Source of the DNA: an uncultured Clostridia bacterium | GTDB lineage: Bacteria > Bacillota > Clostridia > TANB77 > CAG-508 | Length of the DNA stretch: 64,000 nucleotides | Assembly: GCA_934122235.1 (NCBI GenBank) | Contig: CAKOWE010000006.1 | Location: 1-64,000 of the forward strand | Direction of reading: 5' to 3' | Part shown: positions 63,116 to 64,000 of the stretch, piece after piece | Layout: each line of letters opens with the position of its first letter | Numbering within the stretch: position 1 is the stretch's first letter | Made by a program: the position numbers and the translations under genes | Notes under the pieces: generated by a model | Told to the model about the DNA's origin: nothing | Databases searched by the model: none | Seen by the model: the letters and a program-made list of their open reading frames with translations, nothing else

Positions 63116-64000
63116 TTAATCAATTCTTATATTGTCGTTTCCTACTATTTCCTCTAATTCGCCATATATTTCATCTGTTAAATATATTCCGCCAGCAGGT
63201 TTTTCTTCGTTATTAGCAACTATAATTAGCTGTATATTATTTTTGTCTCCCAAAAAAAACTTAAGTGCTCCTCTCAATTTATTTTTGCTTTCTTCGTCTA
63301 TGCTAGTAATATCTATCTTTAAAGACTTCCTTTTTTCATGTTTTAATTCACTAATACTATTTGCTACAATCTTTATTTCTTCATCTTCTCTAATACTAAG
63401 TTTTCCTTCTATTAGAACAATATTATCTTGTACTAATAAATTTGCATATTTATTATAGCAAGCATCAAACACTATAATTTCGCAAGAACCATATAAATCT
63501 TCTATTGTTACAAAAGCCATAACAGTATTTTTCTTTGTATATTTCTTCTTTACAGATGTAATTATTCCAGCATATTTTACAACTTGTCCATCTTTTTCTA
63601 TTTTGTTTTCTTCTTGAATTTCTAATATTTGCATTGTATTTATATTAGTTTGGATTTCAATTTCTTTTCTAATCTTATCTAATGGATGTCCTGATATATA
63701 TATACCTAACATCTCTTTTTCCATAGCCAATAAATCTTTATCCTTATATTCTGGCATTTGTATAAAATTATATTTTATATCATCTATTTTTTCTTCTATT
63801 TGTAAATCAAACATAGTAACTTGACCATCTAAGCTTTTTCTAGCTGCACTACTAATTGTGTCTAATATTCCTTCATAAGAAGCAATTAATGTACTTCTAG
63901 TCTGTCCAAATTCATCAAATGCTCCAGCTTTAATCAAAGACTCTATGCATTTTTTATTAACAGTATCTGATTGCATTCTTTCGCAAAAATCTGTAAAACT
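63116..64000 (-). CDS. dnaE: DNA polymerase III alpha subunit DnaE, C-terminal part
   Basis: The gene runs off the window end; about the last 294 residues are visible. KKCIESLIKAGAFDEFGQTR is the usual HhH region after the polymerase core. MPEYKDKDLLAMEKEMLGIYISGHPL follows, then an OB-fold domain (YAGIITSVKKKYTKKNTVMAFVTIEDLYG) and the final LSIREDEEIKIVANSI. The frame continues upstream of the first ATG (63976) through residues TDFCER without a stop, so it is partial, not short. Confidence 0.95.
   Translation of the reverse strand, partial: SFTDFCERMQSDTVNKKCIESLIKAGAFDEFGQTRSTLIASYEGILDTISSAARKSLDGQVTMFDLQIEEKIDDIKYNFIQMPEYKDKDLLAMEKEMLGIYISGHPLDKIRKEIEIQTNINTMQILEIQEENKIEKDGQVVKYAGIITSVKKKYTKKNTVMAFVTIEDLYGSCEIIVFDACYNKYANLLVQDNIVLIEGKLSIREDEEIKIVANSISELKHEKRKSLKIDITSIDEESKNKLRGALKFFLGDKNNIQLIIVANNEEKPAGGIYLTDEIYGELEEIVGNDNIRID

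Noticed and set aside
1..64000. CRISPR arrays, insertion sequences, prophage genes
   Set aside because: No regularly spaced repeats, no cas, transposase, integrase or phage structural genes were seen on either strand.

Overview
The window is chromosomal DNA of a very low-GC, anaerobic, spore-forming Firmicute, most likely an uncultivated gut-type Clostridia. The signs are a complete spoIIIAA-AH operon, yabP-yabQ-divIC, a broken spore photoproduct lyase gene, oxygen-sensitive class III ribonucleotide reductase (nrdDG), Pta-AckA acetate fermentation, RlmH/LepA/MutS2/Rho housekeeping genes and the MEP-pathway enzyme Dxr. Nearly all genes run on the minus strand. I cannot name the genus.

Layout. 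1-1.4 kb: two small orphan genes of unlike base composition. 1.4-5.4 kb: rho, divIC-yabQ-yabP and a GH25 lysozyme with an Ig-like domain. 5.4-8.2 kb: purH and an unusual phosphofructokinase. 8.2-13.5 kb: the spoIIIA operon. 13.5-17.1 kb: yebC, a decayed HxlR-type regulator, a ZIP transporter and a polysaccharide deacetylase. 17.2-20.9 kb: nrdG-nrdD facing a Crp/Fnr regulator, with a matching palindrome in front of each. 20.9-27.6 kb: lepA, a DUF5662 gene, mutS2, the frameshifted splB and rlmH. 27.6-35.2 kb: acyl-CoA ligase, ABC exporter, two tandem ackA copies and pta. 35.3-36.7 kb: an inactivated C39-like orphan gene and an amidase gene lacking a normal start. 36.7-44.3 kb: two membrane proteins, a divergent RelA/SpoT-type protein with a long coiled-coil insert, a helical protein, an MBOAT/DHHW acetylation pair and a DUF4358 lipo/membrane protein. 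44.3-51.5 kb: flavoprotein, three MFS-like carriers around a class I glutamine amidotransferase, and dxr. 51.8-55.5 kb: TPR, GNAT, hydrolase remnant, SEL1 and SDR. 56-59.5 kb: RlmD-type methyltransferase, Tag, TcdA-like and HD genes. 59.6-62 kb: an accessory island of three higher-GC genes, two of them paralogues. 62-64 kb: tRNA-Leu, a guanylate-kinase-like gene and the 3' part of dnaE.

The most unusual material is: (i) at least six isolated genes whose base composition and codon use are foreign to the AT-rich backbone, most with their own consensus promoter, 5' palindrome and terminator; (ii) the two-member family at 59646 and 61392; (iii) the RelA/SpoT-like protein with about 180 residues inserted inside its catalytic domain; (iv) a shared sporulation-type promoter in front of yabP, spoIIIAA and spoIIIAB; (v) a palindromic operator pair linking the Crp/Fnr regulator to nrdDG; and (vi) several genes whose strong ribosome binding site is followed by ACG or ATA rather than a standard start.
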